A DNA stretch of 32,548 nucleotides, from the NCBI GenBank assembly GCA_019648995.1, contig BLXT01001432.1, positions 335,359 through 367,906 of the forward strand, read 5' to 3'. Shown here piece by piece: positions 23,301 to 31,393 of the stretch. Position 1 is the first letter of the stretch, and every line of letters begins with the position of its first letter. Source of the DNA: Plakobranchus ocellatus. Taxonomy: Eukaryota; Mollusca; Gastropoda; Plakobranchidae. A program made the position numbers and the translations under genes. The notes beneath the pieces are model-generated. The model was not told the DNA's origin. It saw only the letters and a program-made list of their open reading frames with translations, and searched no databases.

Positions 23301-26300
23301 CATTAAATAAGCAAGATTAATAAAGGAGAGTAACCAGCTCCTGAATTATTAAGTTAAACCAATCCCACCCAACGTCACAACACATTGTGAATACACATGC
23401 TTATCCAGGCATCTTTCTCTCTTATTTATCTAACTCTCTATCCCCTTCTCTTTCCCTTTAAGTTAAGAGGTTCTTGCGCCAGTTATCGATCTAGACTAAT
23501 AGAGCTTTCACAATTTCATCATCACGTAAGTTTTCTTGTCCTAAAGTCCTCTACTTTTACAATTTAATGATCGCCTTAGTTTTGTGGTACTGAAGTCCTC
23601 AACAAGAGAGATGGCTTTATTACCGGCTGTGATGCAACAGTGTTTGCTTAGCTTGGTGCTGATGGGATCTAGACCTGTAGGGTCTGGCATGATCCCCCCT
23701 GTGTAACTGAGTGGTGGAAGAGAAGGGAAGGGCGAGTGTGTGCAGTGAAGTTAGACCTAGCCTGATATCAGGCCAGTGTGAGGCACTGGTAACAGTATTG
23801 GGTTTGCCTGGAATATTGCGAAAAAGACAAGGAAGGGCAAGGTGTGTAAAAAAAATTATGTTTTTCATGTGTCGGTTGGACATAGACTGGGCTTTCCCGA
23901 TAGTTTTTATTCCGCTTTAGCGATAGTAATGTAGTAAACGCTTAAGGTTTACCGCATGTTTAATAAGAAAGAATAAGAGTAAAAATGGAAAGCTCTTCAA
24001 TTTCTTTTTAGTTTAGCCATTTTTTTCTGTTCAGCCGTTTTTGGCTTAAGTGTGGCCTACTGTATTTTTTTTTAGGTTTTAATTGGCATTTTCCCATGAA
24101 GCCATGTTGAAATATTTTCTGTGTCTCAAACAAGAACATCATGTATGTTACCATTTTTAAAAAATAGCAATGTTTGATGAAGATGCTTTTTCTCTCTTAT
24201 GGGTTCAAAGGGGAATACCACTATATTTAAACATTCAATGTAATATGAAAATTGTAGCAAGAACAAAATACTGATAGAGGTCACAATGATTGCTTACAGC
24301 ATATTCACTGAAAAGATGAAAGATAATTTTTTTACCTTGACCGTCTAATATTTAGGCATGCAAGAATCACAAGGTGAAAATTCTCGGTACTCACTTTGAG
24401 CTGCAAGAAGTGAAACATAAGTGTCAATTTTGTTAAAAACAGCAATCAGCCTTTTCAGTGACTGGAGTAAATCTTTGTTTTTGGCTGCCAAAGTTGCTGT
24501 GCAAGAGGAAACTGCATTCTCCTCTTCAAGACTGAGGATAGTATGTGGTATTATGAGCATTTGATTTGCACTGACCAGCAAAATTTAGTTTCAGTAGAAT
24601 AATTTGAATTTAGCACACCTTTTAAAAAAAAAAATCAGATCTATACTTTTCTATTGATATGTAAAATCCACCTTTAATGATTTCAACACTGGGATACTGC
24701 CACCATTTGATATCAAATCATAAGAGCTATTTTTTTTTTTAACTTCTCATGAATTGAGAAACATCCTTAAGAAAAATATCCACAGGCAAATAAAACATTT
24801 GCTTTCCATGATATCCCTTCCAAAAGTTTAAACAAGAAATTTTGTTTTTTTTTAAACTTTTAGTTAAAAGAAAAAGCCAATAGTTACTACTACTTGTACT
24901 TTTAGAACCTTAAGGCAAAAGTAAAACAAAACAAAAAAAACAGGAATATATATATATTTATTATAATTTAAGTGCAAGAGAACCTATACACAAAAAAATA
25001 TTTAAGACTCCTTCATGACCAAATTAATCATCTTTATGACATGTTCCATTATTCATCATTACAGGCACGAAATTTTCTGCGACTTTGCAGCTTTCTCTGG
25101 AATATGTTTCATAGAGAGAAAACACCTTAAAATATAATCTTAGTTCAAACCATAATTGTCTAACACACTCAACGGAAGTATTTTCTTTTCTTGGGTTGAG
25201 CAATAATGTCAAGTTTTGTGACAGCTAGCCACAATTTTATTGGGAAAATTCAGATAGAAAAGAGCTAAAGGAGGGAATTCGAGCACAATCAGAAAAGACT
25301 TTACCTCGACAAATAGTATGGTAAAAGTTTGTTCATGTAAGCAACCATTTGGGTAAAATGCTTTGCTAATTTCTGCAGTTCTGAAGCTGTTTCCTGAAAG
25401 AAAAAATAAGGAACATAATAGGAATGTAAATCGATATGAAAATTATCAGTGTCATTTTTCAAATGAAAAGGAGCTGAGAAACATGGCCTTCAATGTACAA
25501 ATAAAGATTTTGATGTAATAATAGCTGTGTTCAGCTACATCTGAGATGCATGTCTCAACCATTCAGCGGGCAAAAAAAAATTTTGAGCAAAACAAAACTG
25601 TTCAAAAGATATCTTAGAACAAACTACGAAAACTGTTTTACGAAAATAATTTCGTTTTCAATTCAGGACACTTAAAGAAAACAAACAATTTCAGTTTTCC
25701 AAAAGAAAAGATGGAAATCAAACGATTGTAAAAGTAGAATACATATGTTTTTCTTACCAAAATTGTTAGGGAGTCATCAGTGAGGGTTTCACAAAAAACT
25801 CTCATTGACTGCTCTACTGGACGCAAGTACATTACATTCTCATGAAGATATTTGCAGAACTGAAATTTAGAAGAAAAAAAAAGCTTTACAAAAAAAACTG
25901 ACTTAAAGATTTAAAATAAATTAAAGCAAATTTTTTTGCAAATTATCTTTTTTTTAAATAAATCGTCCCGTTTGGTGACCTGAGATTAAATTAACTTTTG
26001 AGATGACATTTAATCTTTTTCAATTTGCACATCTAGATTTAGTAAAGCTTGACTTTTTTATCTGACAATGTCACTATAAGAGCAAATCCATTAACAACAA
26101 TCTCATTTCAACTAAATCCAGATTTTCACCAGTCTTACCTAAGAATGCTACTAATATACTGAATTTGACTTTCACATACCAAGAAGAAATCTCAAAATCT
26201 CATACAATGATAAATCATTTTATTTAGACTTGGGACTCAACATATGATCAAATACAGAGAAATATGTAACGTTATACATCAAAGGGGATAAAACTTTAAT

Positions 26301-29300
26301 TATGAATTTTTTTTCAAGTCCACATGACGTGCATGCAACATTTTAAACATTTGATATAAACTGAAACTGCAATAGTAATTTTGTAATGATGAAACTGGGA
26401 TTCGAATATGTTGATTATGTGACAAGATAAAGATATAAGTTTTGTAAATCTGTAAATAAAAGCATTGAAAGGGTACATGAGGTTTATTTTTATCAGCTCC
26501 TCAATATAATGAGAGTTAAGAGAAGTTGAAAATATTTTACTACTTCAAAAGAATATAGAGGTTGCAGCCACAGTGTGCATTCAGGAAGTTCCATTCAGAT
26601 GTGTGTGTATACTTATTCTAATATGAGCATTATTCTCACCAATACTGCATCCGATCCTTTCACATTATCGAAAACTTCAATTGTTCAATTTTCACTATTT
26701 GAGAACAGTGGAATTATGTATGAATTTGCCCACTCAAAAAAGAAAAGTTTATTCTAACAAAGACAAGTTGTTTAAAATTCGATTCATCTAATCAGCCAAA
26801 CACAGCCCTACAACAGTTAGTATACAGTTAGGACTGCTTGATAACTGTAGCTTTCCATTTCGTACATAAATACATTAGGCTGTTTTTATGATCTCTGACT
26901 TTTCACTACTTGCAGTATCAACATTAATATACCACTGAAGCCAGTTTTAGAGCAACAAGAACATTTCAAGTTTATACTTTCCTCAGACAATTTTTGCTCA
27001 TATCAATGATTTTATTACACCCAAGGACTGATAAATCATTGCACCTGGATTTGGGACATATCATAGCCTACAAGATGCAAAATTTTAAAGTTTTACATCT
27101 CATGAAAAAGCATGAGATACAAGCAGAACCCACCATTAAATTTTATTCAAAAATTTACAGGGCAATGCCAATATTTCTCTTTGTCTTGAAATTGTACAGG
27201 GGACATCACTCCCACATAATAACCTATATCTGAAGGGTGCCAAATCTTGTGGAGATAATACAGGCCTAATCATATGCGGCCAACTAAATGGTAGAGGAAG
27301 TTCTGGGCCAGAATATAAAAAATGATTGCAAACTGAAGACAAGACCACAAAAAACATAAAATCATCAAAAGTGGAGTTGCAAATGATCATAATTATGATT
27401 ATTATGACTGAGACTTATGCCAGTTATTTTTTTCAAGATCATTGAAATCAAGGTAGCATTTGTATGAAGCTGTGGTTTTTAGACAGTTCATTTCATGAGT
27501 CATACATGCACTAGTCCCATGTCCATTATGGGAAGAAAAGAAAAGAATGAAATAAGAAAGGTACCCTTAGACACAAATTGGTGATTTCTCCATTCCTACC
27601 TTTAGATTGTTACAAGCTTAAAAGGCAAACTCGCTTTATTGGGTAGAAATCGGTAAAGAAAAAATCGTAAGTATGGTCCCGATACTGTCTTGGGATCTGT
27701 ACTCAGAAGTCAATGTCTGGTCACAAGACATGCTCAGTGACTTTAAAAACTCAAGATTTTCCTACAAAAGTTTGAAAAAAGCCTGAAATCTGAGCAAAAC
27801 CAGAAATTTGGTATCTCTAATATAGTGTCGATTCATTCCTTTAGACCCCAGACCCACTCAAGGGGATTTATGCAAAGCAACCTAAAAAAGGAAGTGTATA
27901 GGCGTTCACCAGTTTTTACTCCAGCTTAAAACAGAGTCTGATGGTTTTAAACCATTAAAATAATATTTTACTTTCCTGGATGGATGTAGGATTTCATAAC
28001 TCACTCAGACAATACAAAACTTCAACATGAACTGGTCAAGACTAAAAATCAATGAAAAGAACTTACGTTTATGTTCAGCGGTGTGAGAGGTTCGGTAACA
28101 CCATCAGCTGGATATATTTTAGACCGCTGCTCACTGTATGTGAAGAAATTTGACAAGCCTTGGATGAGCTCGCCAATTAAATTTGTTCCTTGAGAGATAA
28201 GCTCTTTGGCACGCATTTGGTGTCGACGATCATGAGTGGGAAGATTATATCCATTATACTCTTTCACTTCTGGATTTGAAAGAAAAAACTGCTCTTGTGA
28301 TTCACAAAAAAATAAAAATTAATATATTAATAAATGAAAAATGACATATGGGAATTGCAGTTATTGTTTTGAGACAGACATACAAATCAAAGGTCATTAT
28401 TTCAGTTCATGACAAAAAATTTGTCAAGAAAATGCAACATATAATCATGTTATTTTTTAATTAATTTCAAGAATATTTAAAACAATAATCATGGATTTTA
28501 TACTTTTCCACCTACTTCTTAAATTTGTCTTTCCTAACAAATATTTTGTGTTTAAGTAACTGGCAAAGGGGTGCGGTTAAAATAGAAGGAAGAAAGTAAC
28601 TTGCCAGATTCAATAAGGATTCGGTAAAACTTATCTTCTTTTTAAGATTGCACTTCATTACTTCCACACTTAAAAATTTCTACTGCTCATCCCCTACTAC
28701 AAAACGAAAAAATACAAAGATAGTTCTAGATTTTTCAATTGCTACTAATTATGATGTATAAACTTCATTTCTCATAAGAAGTTTCATTCAGCAACTTCTT
28801 CCAGATGCTGTTTGCATTGATACTGCACAATTGCACAAATATTGATCAATTCAGTTTTATTATTGTTGAGTGACTTTCTCAAAATGTATAAATATATCAC
28901 ATTGAGAGACTATTAAGTTGAAAAACATGGTCATACTAACTTACTTGTGTCAATAAAAGGCAACTTTTCCTGAATTGTTTTTGTTGCCACATCAAGACGA
29001 CTCTGAAGATTCTTCTCAACTTGATTAAGGTCTTGCTCTCTGTAAAAAAGAGAATGGGTTCATATGGGAAAGGACAGCCAACACTGTCTGCTGCGCTAGA
29101 ATTAATGTTTAAATGCAACCGGCAACTTATCCAAACAGTTATTTGAAATACTTGCTGCTGAGTTTAAAAGCATTTTATATTAAATAACTTTAAAATGAGT
29201 TTTTCAGTGTTTTCCTTTGATTTTAAAAATCTCATTTGAATATCATTTTATCGTTACTCCTTTTTTGTAGTAAACCTTTTACAAGGAATTGTTACTATGC

Positions 29301-29876
29301 ACCATAAAAAAATATAAAAATTAAGTAAACAACAATAATTAATCAAAAATAATTTCAAAAGGAGGCTGAAACAAAAAATTTATTTGCCACACTATCTCAT
29401 AAAGCAGTGCAGCTACACTGTTTAAATGATGTATTATGTCATCAACTTTCATGTTGACGCCTCTCTTTAGATTTTTATTTGCAAAATTAATTCGTTTAGG
29501 GCAATATAATGTAATACTAGCAACTTTTTCAAAGGTGATTGCTAACCCTATGCTGCAAGCGCAAAAATAATGAAAACAATATGATCATACTTACAAAAAC
29601 TTCTAAGGAGGAGGAGACACATAACAATGATAAGTTTAGCTAGCTCACATCACCAAGCCTCATTATTTATGAATCCAACAGTCATTCTTTTGAATTTTGG
29701 AAAAGCGACAAAAACAAAAACTTTTCCACTGTTGCTTCTTGGGAATTGTTTGACTTAGAAGTTATCGGTTCTATATTGAAAGTCACAGAAGAGCAGAGTA
29801 ATTAATCTACAACTTACGCCTTTTCACATCTCCCTCGAAATTCCTTTAATTCAGACTCTAAAGTTTGTACTTTGAC
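8289..29876 (-). CDS. PPP1R21: PPP1R21 ortholog (FERRY subunit Fy-2), 16 coding exons, 5'-partial
   Basis: Exons, 5' to 3': 29876-29818, 29039-28945, 28269-28067, 25859-25758, 25393-25305, 24531-24395, 20627-20535, 17235-17108, 16659-16492, 16143-16051, 15823-15722, 14940-14764, 13609-13463, 12808-12710, 10758-10606, 8312-8289. All introns are GT-AG, all phases agree, and the exons sum to 1869 nt: 622 codons plus TGA. The translation is collinear with vertebrate PPP1R21, for example HDRRHQM (human HNRRHQL), LEQEKEHYILELQ (LEQEKEHWMLEAQ), LQQADSKTVNFHAE (LQLADSKSVHFYAE) and SYEGQLSMMSEHL (SYEDQLSMMSDHL). The N-terminal portion with the KLRAQ motif, roughly 190 residues in human, is outside the window. 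Known for the family: a cytosolic, mostly coiled-coil protein on early endosomes, predicted PP1 regulator, scaffold of the FERRY complex, binding Rab5 through its C-terminal coiled coil. I infer the same role here. Splice sites are predicted by homology and consensus, not by transcripts. Confidence 0.96.
8313..10605 (-). other. PPP1R21: PPP1R21 last intron
   Basis: 2293 bp, GT-AG. It contains the small open frames at 9470-9835. Near 10141-10330 lies a C-rich stretch with a CA repeat that has no recognised content. Confidence 0.75.
9666..9812 (+). CDS. unrecognised 48-aa small ORF with one predicted membrane helix
   Basis: ATG 9666 to TGA 9810-9812. A charged N-terminal part (RKMSKGEEDA) is followed by a hydrophobic run of about 20 residues, LLVIAIVFIAVALVKFVATV. 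The surrounding 9470-9835 stretch is also open on the minus strand (9835-9530) and is less AT-rich than its neighbourhood. It lies in the last intron of PPP1R21, on the opposite strand. I do not recognise a family. Chance, or a fragment of an old mobile element, is as likely as a real microprotein gene. Confidence 0.2.
   Translation: MTLIIFRKMSKGEEDALITGLLVIAIVFIAVALVKFVATVFMNLRPIF
10606..10758 (-). CDS. PPP1R21: PPP1R21 visible exon 15 (residues 565-615), TTKRSYEDQ-motif exon
   Basis: A 153-nt symmetric exon with acceptor ..attattaacag and donor gtaagg. It carries DELQTTSRSYEGQLSMMSEH. This is the motif for which the Pfam TTKRSYEDQ family is named, here with Ser and Gly replacing Lys and Asp of the name. 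In the FERRY complex the C-terminal coiled coil is the Rab5-contacting part. Confidence 0.97.
10759..12709 (-). other. PPP1R21: PPP1R21 intron between visible exons 14 and 15
   Basis: 1951 bp, GT-AG with weak donor gtctgt. Uniformly AT-rich, with AGATCTAG-like words at 11400-11420 and 11850-11905. No exon or mobile element was recognised. Confidence 0.75.
12710..12808 (-). CDS. PPP1R21: PPP1R21 visible exon 14 (residues 532-564)
   Basis: A 99-nt symmetric exon with acceptor ..atctttattgcag and a poor donor (gtctgt). VRALQKQLKIAENEKE matches human CRALSKRLALAEKSKE. It is a uniform coiled coil, continuous with the neighbouring exons. Confidence 0.94.
13463..13609 (-). CDS. PPP1R21: PPP1R21 visible exon 13 (residues 483-531)
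   Basis: A 147-nt symmetric exon with acceptor ..gatgatctatcag and donor gtaaaa. It contains TREQLIMAHYSSRINELTL and LQQADSKTVNFHAE, aligning with human SREDLIKNHYMARIVELTS and LQLADSKSVHFYAE. Confidence 0.97.
13707..14113. mobile_element. MITE-like element with 32-bp terminal inverted repeats
   Basis: Arms at 13707-13738 and 14082-14113 match at 28 of 32 positions, including 17 identical consecutive bases (AAAGGGCCCATAAGTCG on the left arm). The 407-bp unit has an AT-rich interior without a credible coding frame. It lies in the intron between visible exons 12 and 13 of PPP1R21. A target-site duplication is not clear (TTT on both sides at best). Confidence 0.65.
14114..14763 (-). other. PPP1R21: intron remainder between MITE and exon 12
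   Basis: A 132-codon minus-strand frame spans 14176-14574. It has no recognisable motif, is interrupted on both sides, and the PPP1R21 reading frame joins exons 12 and 13 without it. It is less AT-rich than other introns, perhaps because of an unrecognised repeat. Confidence 0.5.
14764..14940 (-). CDS. PPP1R21: PPP1R21 visible exon 12 (residues 424-482), Ser-rich linker
   Basis: A 177-nt symmetric exon with acceptor ..tccatttttag and donor gtaaaa. It opens with a short charged helix (RTKQLEKDLEKA) and continues as a Ser/Gly/Asp-rich stretch likely to be disordered. Human has a linker of similar character in the same position but little sequence identity. The identity rests on frame continuity between two well-matched exons. 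Confidence 0.88.
15722..15823 (-). CDS. PPP1R21: PPP1R21 visible exon 11 (residues 390-423), start of the C-terminal coiled coil
   Basis: A 102-nt symmetric exon with acceptor ..cttcaattttcag and donor gtaagt. It encodes LTKLEQEKEHYILELQLLK, nearly identical to human ISKLEQEKEHWMLEAQLAK. This is one of the most conserved coiled-coil segments in the family. Confidence 0.97.
16051..16143 (-). CDS. PPP1R21: PPP1R21 visible exon 10 (residues 359-389)
   Basis: A 93-nt symmetric exon. The acceptor follows a long T run (..tttttttttttaag) and the donor is weak (gttggt). The peptide PIPESVPYCVAVQNRK corresponds to human PLLESVPYEEALANRR, and SSAESKEGLAKQ to SSTESREGLAQQ. The homology is strong enough to accept the weak donor. 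Confidence 0.93.
16492..16659 (-). CDS. PPP1R21: PPP1R21 visible exon 9 (residues 303-358)
   Basis: A 168-nt exon, phase 0 at both ends, with acceptor ..ggtcaatcatag and non-consensus donor gtcaga. Its first codon is ATG, but this is an internal Met (human IASFFSNNLDYF; here MATFLSGNLDFF), not a start. The Arg/Gly/Ser-rich middle is lineage-specific, and QKAAQYLSSIAK matches human KKAAAYMKSLRK. Confidence 0.95.
17108..17235 (-). CDS. PPP1R21: PPP1R21 visible exon 8 (residues 260-302)
   Basis: A 128-nt exon with acceptor ..attcttttacag and donor gtagaa. The peptide VSKHYNSKVSLEHQLPTAT matches human ISKHYSQKAAIEHELPTAT, and LVTNTGK matches ALTNGAGK. It is joined in phase 0 to the next exon. 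Confidence 0.96.
17290..17361. repeat. hairpin with 32-bp arms and 8-nt loop
   Basis: Arms 17290-17321 and 17330-17361 pair at 29 of 32 positions. Read as plus-strand RNA one of the three mismatches becomes a G-U pair, leaving a single 2x2 internal loop. Weaker complementarity continues outward to about 17272 and 17385. It starts 55 bp from the acceptor of visible exon 8. It could be a small palindromic element, or a pre-miRNA-sized fold antisense to the gene. The AT-rich palindromic core favours the former. Confidence 0.75.
17998..18209. repeat. cluster of degenerate TCTAGATC-like words
   Basis: Variants of TCTAGATC/AGATCTAG occur at least ten times in about 210 bp, in no fixed period and on both strands since the word is near-palindromic. 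The same words appear singly near 5360-5470, 11400-11420, 11850-11905, 15262-15272 and 15650-15670. This looks like a genome-wide word bias or a decayed satellite rather than a strict tandem repeat. Confidence 0.6.
18369..18429. repeat. near-perfect 61-bp palindrome
   Basis: Arms 18369-18398 and 18400-18429 pair at 29 of 30 positions around one central base (A18399). The outer parts are A/T runs broken by a GAAC/GTTC word, and the inner 11 bp is TGTCTGAATTT. It lies in the intron between visible exons 7 and 8, 470 bp from the truncated SINE. Confidence 0.8.
18908..19114 (+). mobile_element. 5'-truncated SINE copy with target-site duplication
   Basis: Same family as 4245-4507 but starting just past the B box, so the pol III promoter is lost. 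It is flanked by a 12-bp direct repeat, TACGCCTAYGTT at 18896-18907 and 19115-19126, with one mismatch (T/C). Relative to the other copy it carries about 12 extra bases near 18982-18997, including the single N at 18986. It ends in a T-rich tail. It lies in the intron between visible exons 7 and 8, antisense to PPP1R21. The pattern fits LINE-mediated target-primed insertion with 5' truncation. Confidence 0.88.
19242..20463. mobile_element. non-autonomous DNA transposon candidate, TTAA-flanked, 13-bp TIRs
   Basis: The ends are inverted copies: GGGCAAGTGTGGC at 19242-19254 and GCCGCACTTGCCC at 20451-20463, 12 of 13 matching. Each is directly bordered by TTAA (19238-19241 and 20464-20467), the target duplication typical of piggyBac-like elements. 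The 1222-bp interior has no transposase-like frame, only short uninformative ones, so the element would be non-autonomous. The interior is slightly less AT-rich than the surrounding intron. Terminal bases GGG instead of the usual CCC leave the superfamily open. Confidence 0.65.
20535..20627 (-). CDS. PPP1R21: PPP1R21 visible exon 7 (residues 229-260), variable segment
   Basis: A 93-nt exon with acceptor ..atatttttcaaag and donor gtaatt. The first half (SQGQGHPRSSHG) is low in conservation. The second half (LSKALDDLHAAVKD) matches human VGAALHGFHDVMKD. The distance from the preceding LLA to the split Asp equals that in human (34 residues), so no exon is missing in the large introns on that side. 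Confidence 0.9.
21385..21469. repeat. 85-bp direct repeat, copy at left edge of gap
   Basis: Begins AGTCTGAGATCAC and ends TATATACT directly at the first N. It differs from the copy at 21872-21956 at two positions only (GCTGAC/GCTGGC and ACCACTC/ACCATTC). Confidence 0.97.
21470..21871. other. assembly gap (402 N)
   Basis: A run of N in the intron between visible exons 6 and 7. The sequence ending at the left edge and the sequence starting at the right edge are the same 85 bp, so the gap size is doubtful and may be zero or negative. Confidence 0.99.
21872..21956. repeat. 85-bp direct repeat, copy at right edge of gap
   Basis: Starts directly after the last N and matches 83 of 85 positions of the sequence at 21385-21469. 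It is most simply explained as overlapping contig ends from two haplotypes that were not merged. Confidence 0.97.
24395..24531 (-). CDS. PPP1R21: PPP1R21 visible exon 6 (residues 183-229)
   Basis: A 137-nt exon with acceptor ..actatcctcag and consensus donor gtgagt. It begins LEEENAVSSC (human LEEECESSLC) and contains LIAVFNKIDTYVSLLA (human MTAVFEKLQTYIALLA). The last base belongs to a split Ser codon completed 3.8 kb downstream, across the intron that contains the assembly gap. Confidence 0.95.
25305..25393 (-). CDS. PPP1R21: PPP1R21 visible exon 5 (residues 154-182)
   Basis: An 89-nt exon with acceptor ..tttctttcag and donor gtaaag. It starts with ETASELQKLAKHF (human ETTVKLKTFSEHL) and ends in LLPYYLS (human ILPYQLK). 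Two final bases form a split Ser codon with the next exon. Confidence 0.94.
25758..25859 (-). CDS. PPP1R21: PPP1R21 visible exon 4 (residues 120-153)
   Basis: A 102-nt exon, phase 0 at both ends. Acceptor ..ctaaatttcag, donor gtaaga. The peptide YLHENVMYLRPVEQSM aligns directly with human YLHENASYVRPLEEGM, and TLTDDSLTIL with SITEDTVTVL. Confidence 0.96.
25860..28066 (-). other. PPP1R21: PPP1R21 intron between visible exons 3 and 4
   Basis: 2207 bp, GT-AG, AT-rich. Short frames (for example 27136-27390 on the minus strand) show no family features. No inverted-repeat element was found by eye. Confidence 0.7.
28067..28269 (-). CDS. PPP1R21: PPP1R21 visible exon 3 (residues 53-119), conserved central helical region
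   Basis: Longest coding exon, 203 nt. The acceptor is ..tttctttcaaatccag and the donor gtaagt. It carries YNLPTHDRRHQM and FFTYSEQRSKIYPAD, aligning to human NVPLHNRRHQL and FHTYTEQRIQIFPVD, followed by the TPLN motif (SPLN in human). This is the start of the globular central region that is strongly conserved in the family. Confidence 0.96.
28945..29039 (-). CDS. PPP1R21: PPP1R21 visible exon 2 (residues 20-52)
   Basis: Acceptor ..tttttacag and donor gtaagt. The 95-nt exon encodes the end of the first coiled coil and the LPFIDT segment, equivalent to human VPFNDT. The last base forms a split Lys codon with the next exon. That fixes the next acceptor at 28269/28270 and gives DTK as in human. 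Confidence 0.93.
29818..29876 (-). CDS. PPP1R21: PPP1R21 visible exon 1 (residues 1-19 of the visible protein)
   Basis: Acceptor ..accaacag before GTC and a consensus donor gtaagt. The exon is 59 nt, starts in phase 0 and ends with two bases of an Ala codon completed by the next exon. The peptide contains VQTLESELKE, matching the human coiled coil at SQTLEKEAKE. At least one more exon must lie 5' of it, because this exon starts inside the coiled coil with no initiator. No such exon is visible up to 32548. Confidence 0.9.
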
Positions 29877-30139
29877 CTGTTGGTAGTAGAAAATATTTTA
29901 AAACATGTCAAGAGAAAATGATAGCAAAAATATTAAAAATTTAAACTTTTTTCCTCATGCAGATAAAGTTATTGCTGTTTGTGGTGATTATTAATGCGAT
30001 GGTCACTTGAGTAGAAAGATTTTATCTTTAAATTCAGCTCATCTCTCAGGACAATTGATATACTAAATGTACTTTGGATAAAACAAACAGAATAAATATG
30101 AAGGAGCTAAGACTTATGAAACTTGGTATGATGATTATA

Positions 30140-31391
30140 CGAGGACAGGCTGATAATTAAGTTCCGTTTTACTAATAACTCAGTCAATTTTCATCACATC
30201 AACCTAAAATTTCATACATATACTCTCAAACCATTTTTCTAGGCTTAACTAGAACAACAAGTTTGTGTGACGTCATTTGTACTCATAATGCAGTGACGTG
30301 TGATAGGGTAGCCATGTTTATGAGACAATGGCGACTTCCAATGACCTTCTCAACAAACAACGCTCTGTTATCGAGTTTTGGGCAACATAGGAATGTTCTG
30401 CTGCAAACATTCATGCACGAATGAAGACAGTTTATGTTAAAATGTGCATTTCAGACTGTGCAGTTTGCAAATGGGTGAGGATTTTTAAAGGGGAAGACCC
30501 CAGAGAGACAAAGCGTTCGGGTAGGCCCCTTTCCGCATCAGACACGGCTCATCGAGAGAAAGTTGACTGCATGATTAGAGCAAATCGAAGGGTCAAACAA
30601 AAGGAAATTGCCGATGAAGTAGGCCTTTCGAAAGAATGAGTGCATCATATCCTCACAACTGTACTGGTCCCAAGACAGTTCACTGTAGAAATGAAAGCGC
30701 ATAGAAGGGACATGTGTATTCAACTCATAGAGCGTTACAATGCATAAGGAAAAGCATTTCTTCAACACATTCTGACTGGAGACGAATCCTGGGTCCACCA
30801 CTACAATCCAGAATGTAAAGCCCAATCGGTGGAGCATAGGCACAAAACTTCTCCAAGTCCAAGGAGGTTCAAGATTGTTGCCTCTGCAAAAAAGGTTTTG
30901 TTCACCGTTTTCTGGGACATGGAGGGAGTGGTCCACATGGAATTTCCGGAGCAAGGGCAAACTGTGAACTATGAGCGATATATTTCAACACTCCGAGTGC
31001 AACATGACAATGCGCGCCCTCACACCAGTCGCCAAACTCAGGACGCCTTAAAGCAGCTGGAACTTACGACCCTACCGCACCTTGCATACAGCCCCAATCT
31101 TGCCCCCTCTGGCTATTATTTGTTTCTCCAACTTAAGAAGTACCTGAAGGGCCATTACTATGACAATGATGAGGAAGTTATCGCAGATGTTCGCAGATGG
31201 TGCCGTAGACTGAATTCTTCACTGACGGCTTGCGCCAACTAGTGAAATGTTGGAGGCTGTCTGTTGATCGCGACAGTGACTATATCGAAAAATAGAGTGC
31301 TAAGAATGTAGCTGAGATATTAAGCTTTCGTTTGACGTATTGTTTATGTATATGCTGTGAAAAATTAAAAAGTTTTTTTTGCACACCTTTG
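30140..31391 (+). mobile_element. mariner-family DNA transposon, near full length, inactive
   Basis: A 1252-bp unit flanked by TA on both sides (30138-30139 and 31392-31393). Its ends are diverged inverted repeats of roughly 27 bp: left begins CGAGGACAGGCTG, right in reverse complement begins CAAAGGTGTGCAA. Internally it has one mariner transposase coding region on the plus strand, with 5' and 3' untranslated parts of normal size. The length is typical of mariner (about 1.3 kb). It sits in the PPP1R21 intron 5' of visible exon 1, antisense to the gene. Exact ends are inferred from the TA flanks and weak end similarity. Confidence 0.88.
30328..31295 (+). pseudogene. mariner transposase pseudogene
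   Basis: The frame starts at ATG 30328 and is broken by in-frame stops at 30388 (TAG), 30637 (TGA) and 30745 (TAA), and by a frameshift near 31205-31215. After the frameshift the frame runs to TAG 31293-31295. Recognisable parts in order: an N-terminal helix-turn-helix region, the RSGRP linker motif, a second HTH ending EIADEVGLSKE, the first catalytic Asp in TGDESWVHHY, the second in HDNARPHTS, and the YSPNLAPS box. The third catalytic Asp, expected after APS, is Gly here. By comparison with the family's usual layout about 10 residues are missing before the first catalytic motif and about 20-25 just before HDNARPH. The copy cannot encode an active transposase. Confidence 0.93.
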
Positions 31392-31393
31392 TA

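Larger units (their letters stand above)
20628..24394 (-). other. PPP1R21: PPP1R21 largest intron, contains the gap
   Basis: 3767 bp as assembled. Besides the gap and its flanking repeat, two sub-regions are more GC-balanced (about 22090-22310 and 23600-23930) and read like unidentified repeats. They carry only short frames. The joined codon and the family-typical spacing of the flanking exons argue that no coding exon is hidden here. Confidence 0.7.

Noticed and set aside
23620..23920. Overlapping short frames on both strands in a more GC-balanced stretch
   Set aside because: No motif, no good splice borders, and PPP1R21 is continuous without it; probably an unidentified repeat.
28270..28288. 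Alternative acceptor 19 bp upstream for exon 3 (after ..cacaagagcag)
   Set aside because: It lacks a pyrimidine tract and gives the wrong phase. The acceptor at 28270 restores the conserved DTK and the frame.
30421..31242. Separate plus-strand genes in the mariner region
   Set aside because: The frames are pieces of one broken transposase, in the same reading frame and separated by stops.
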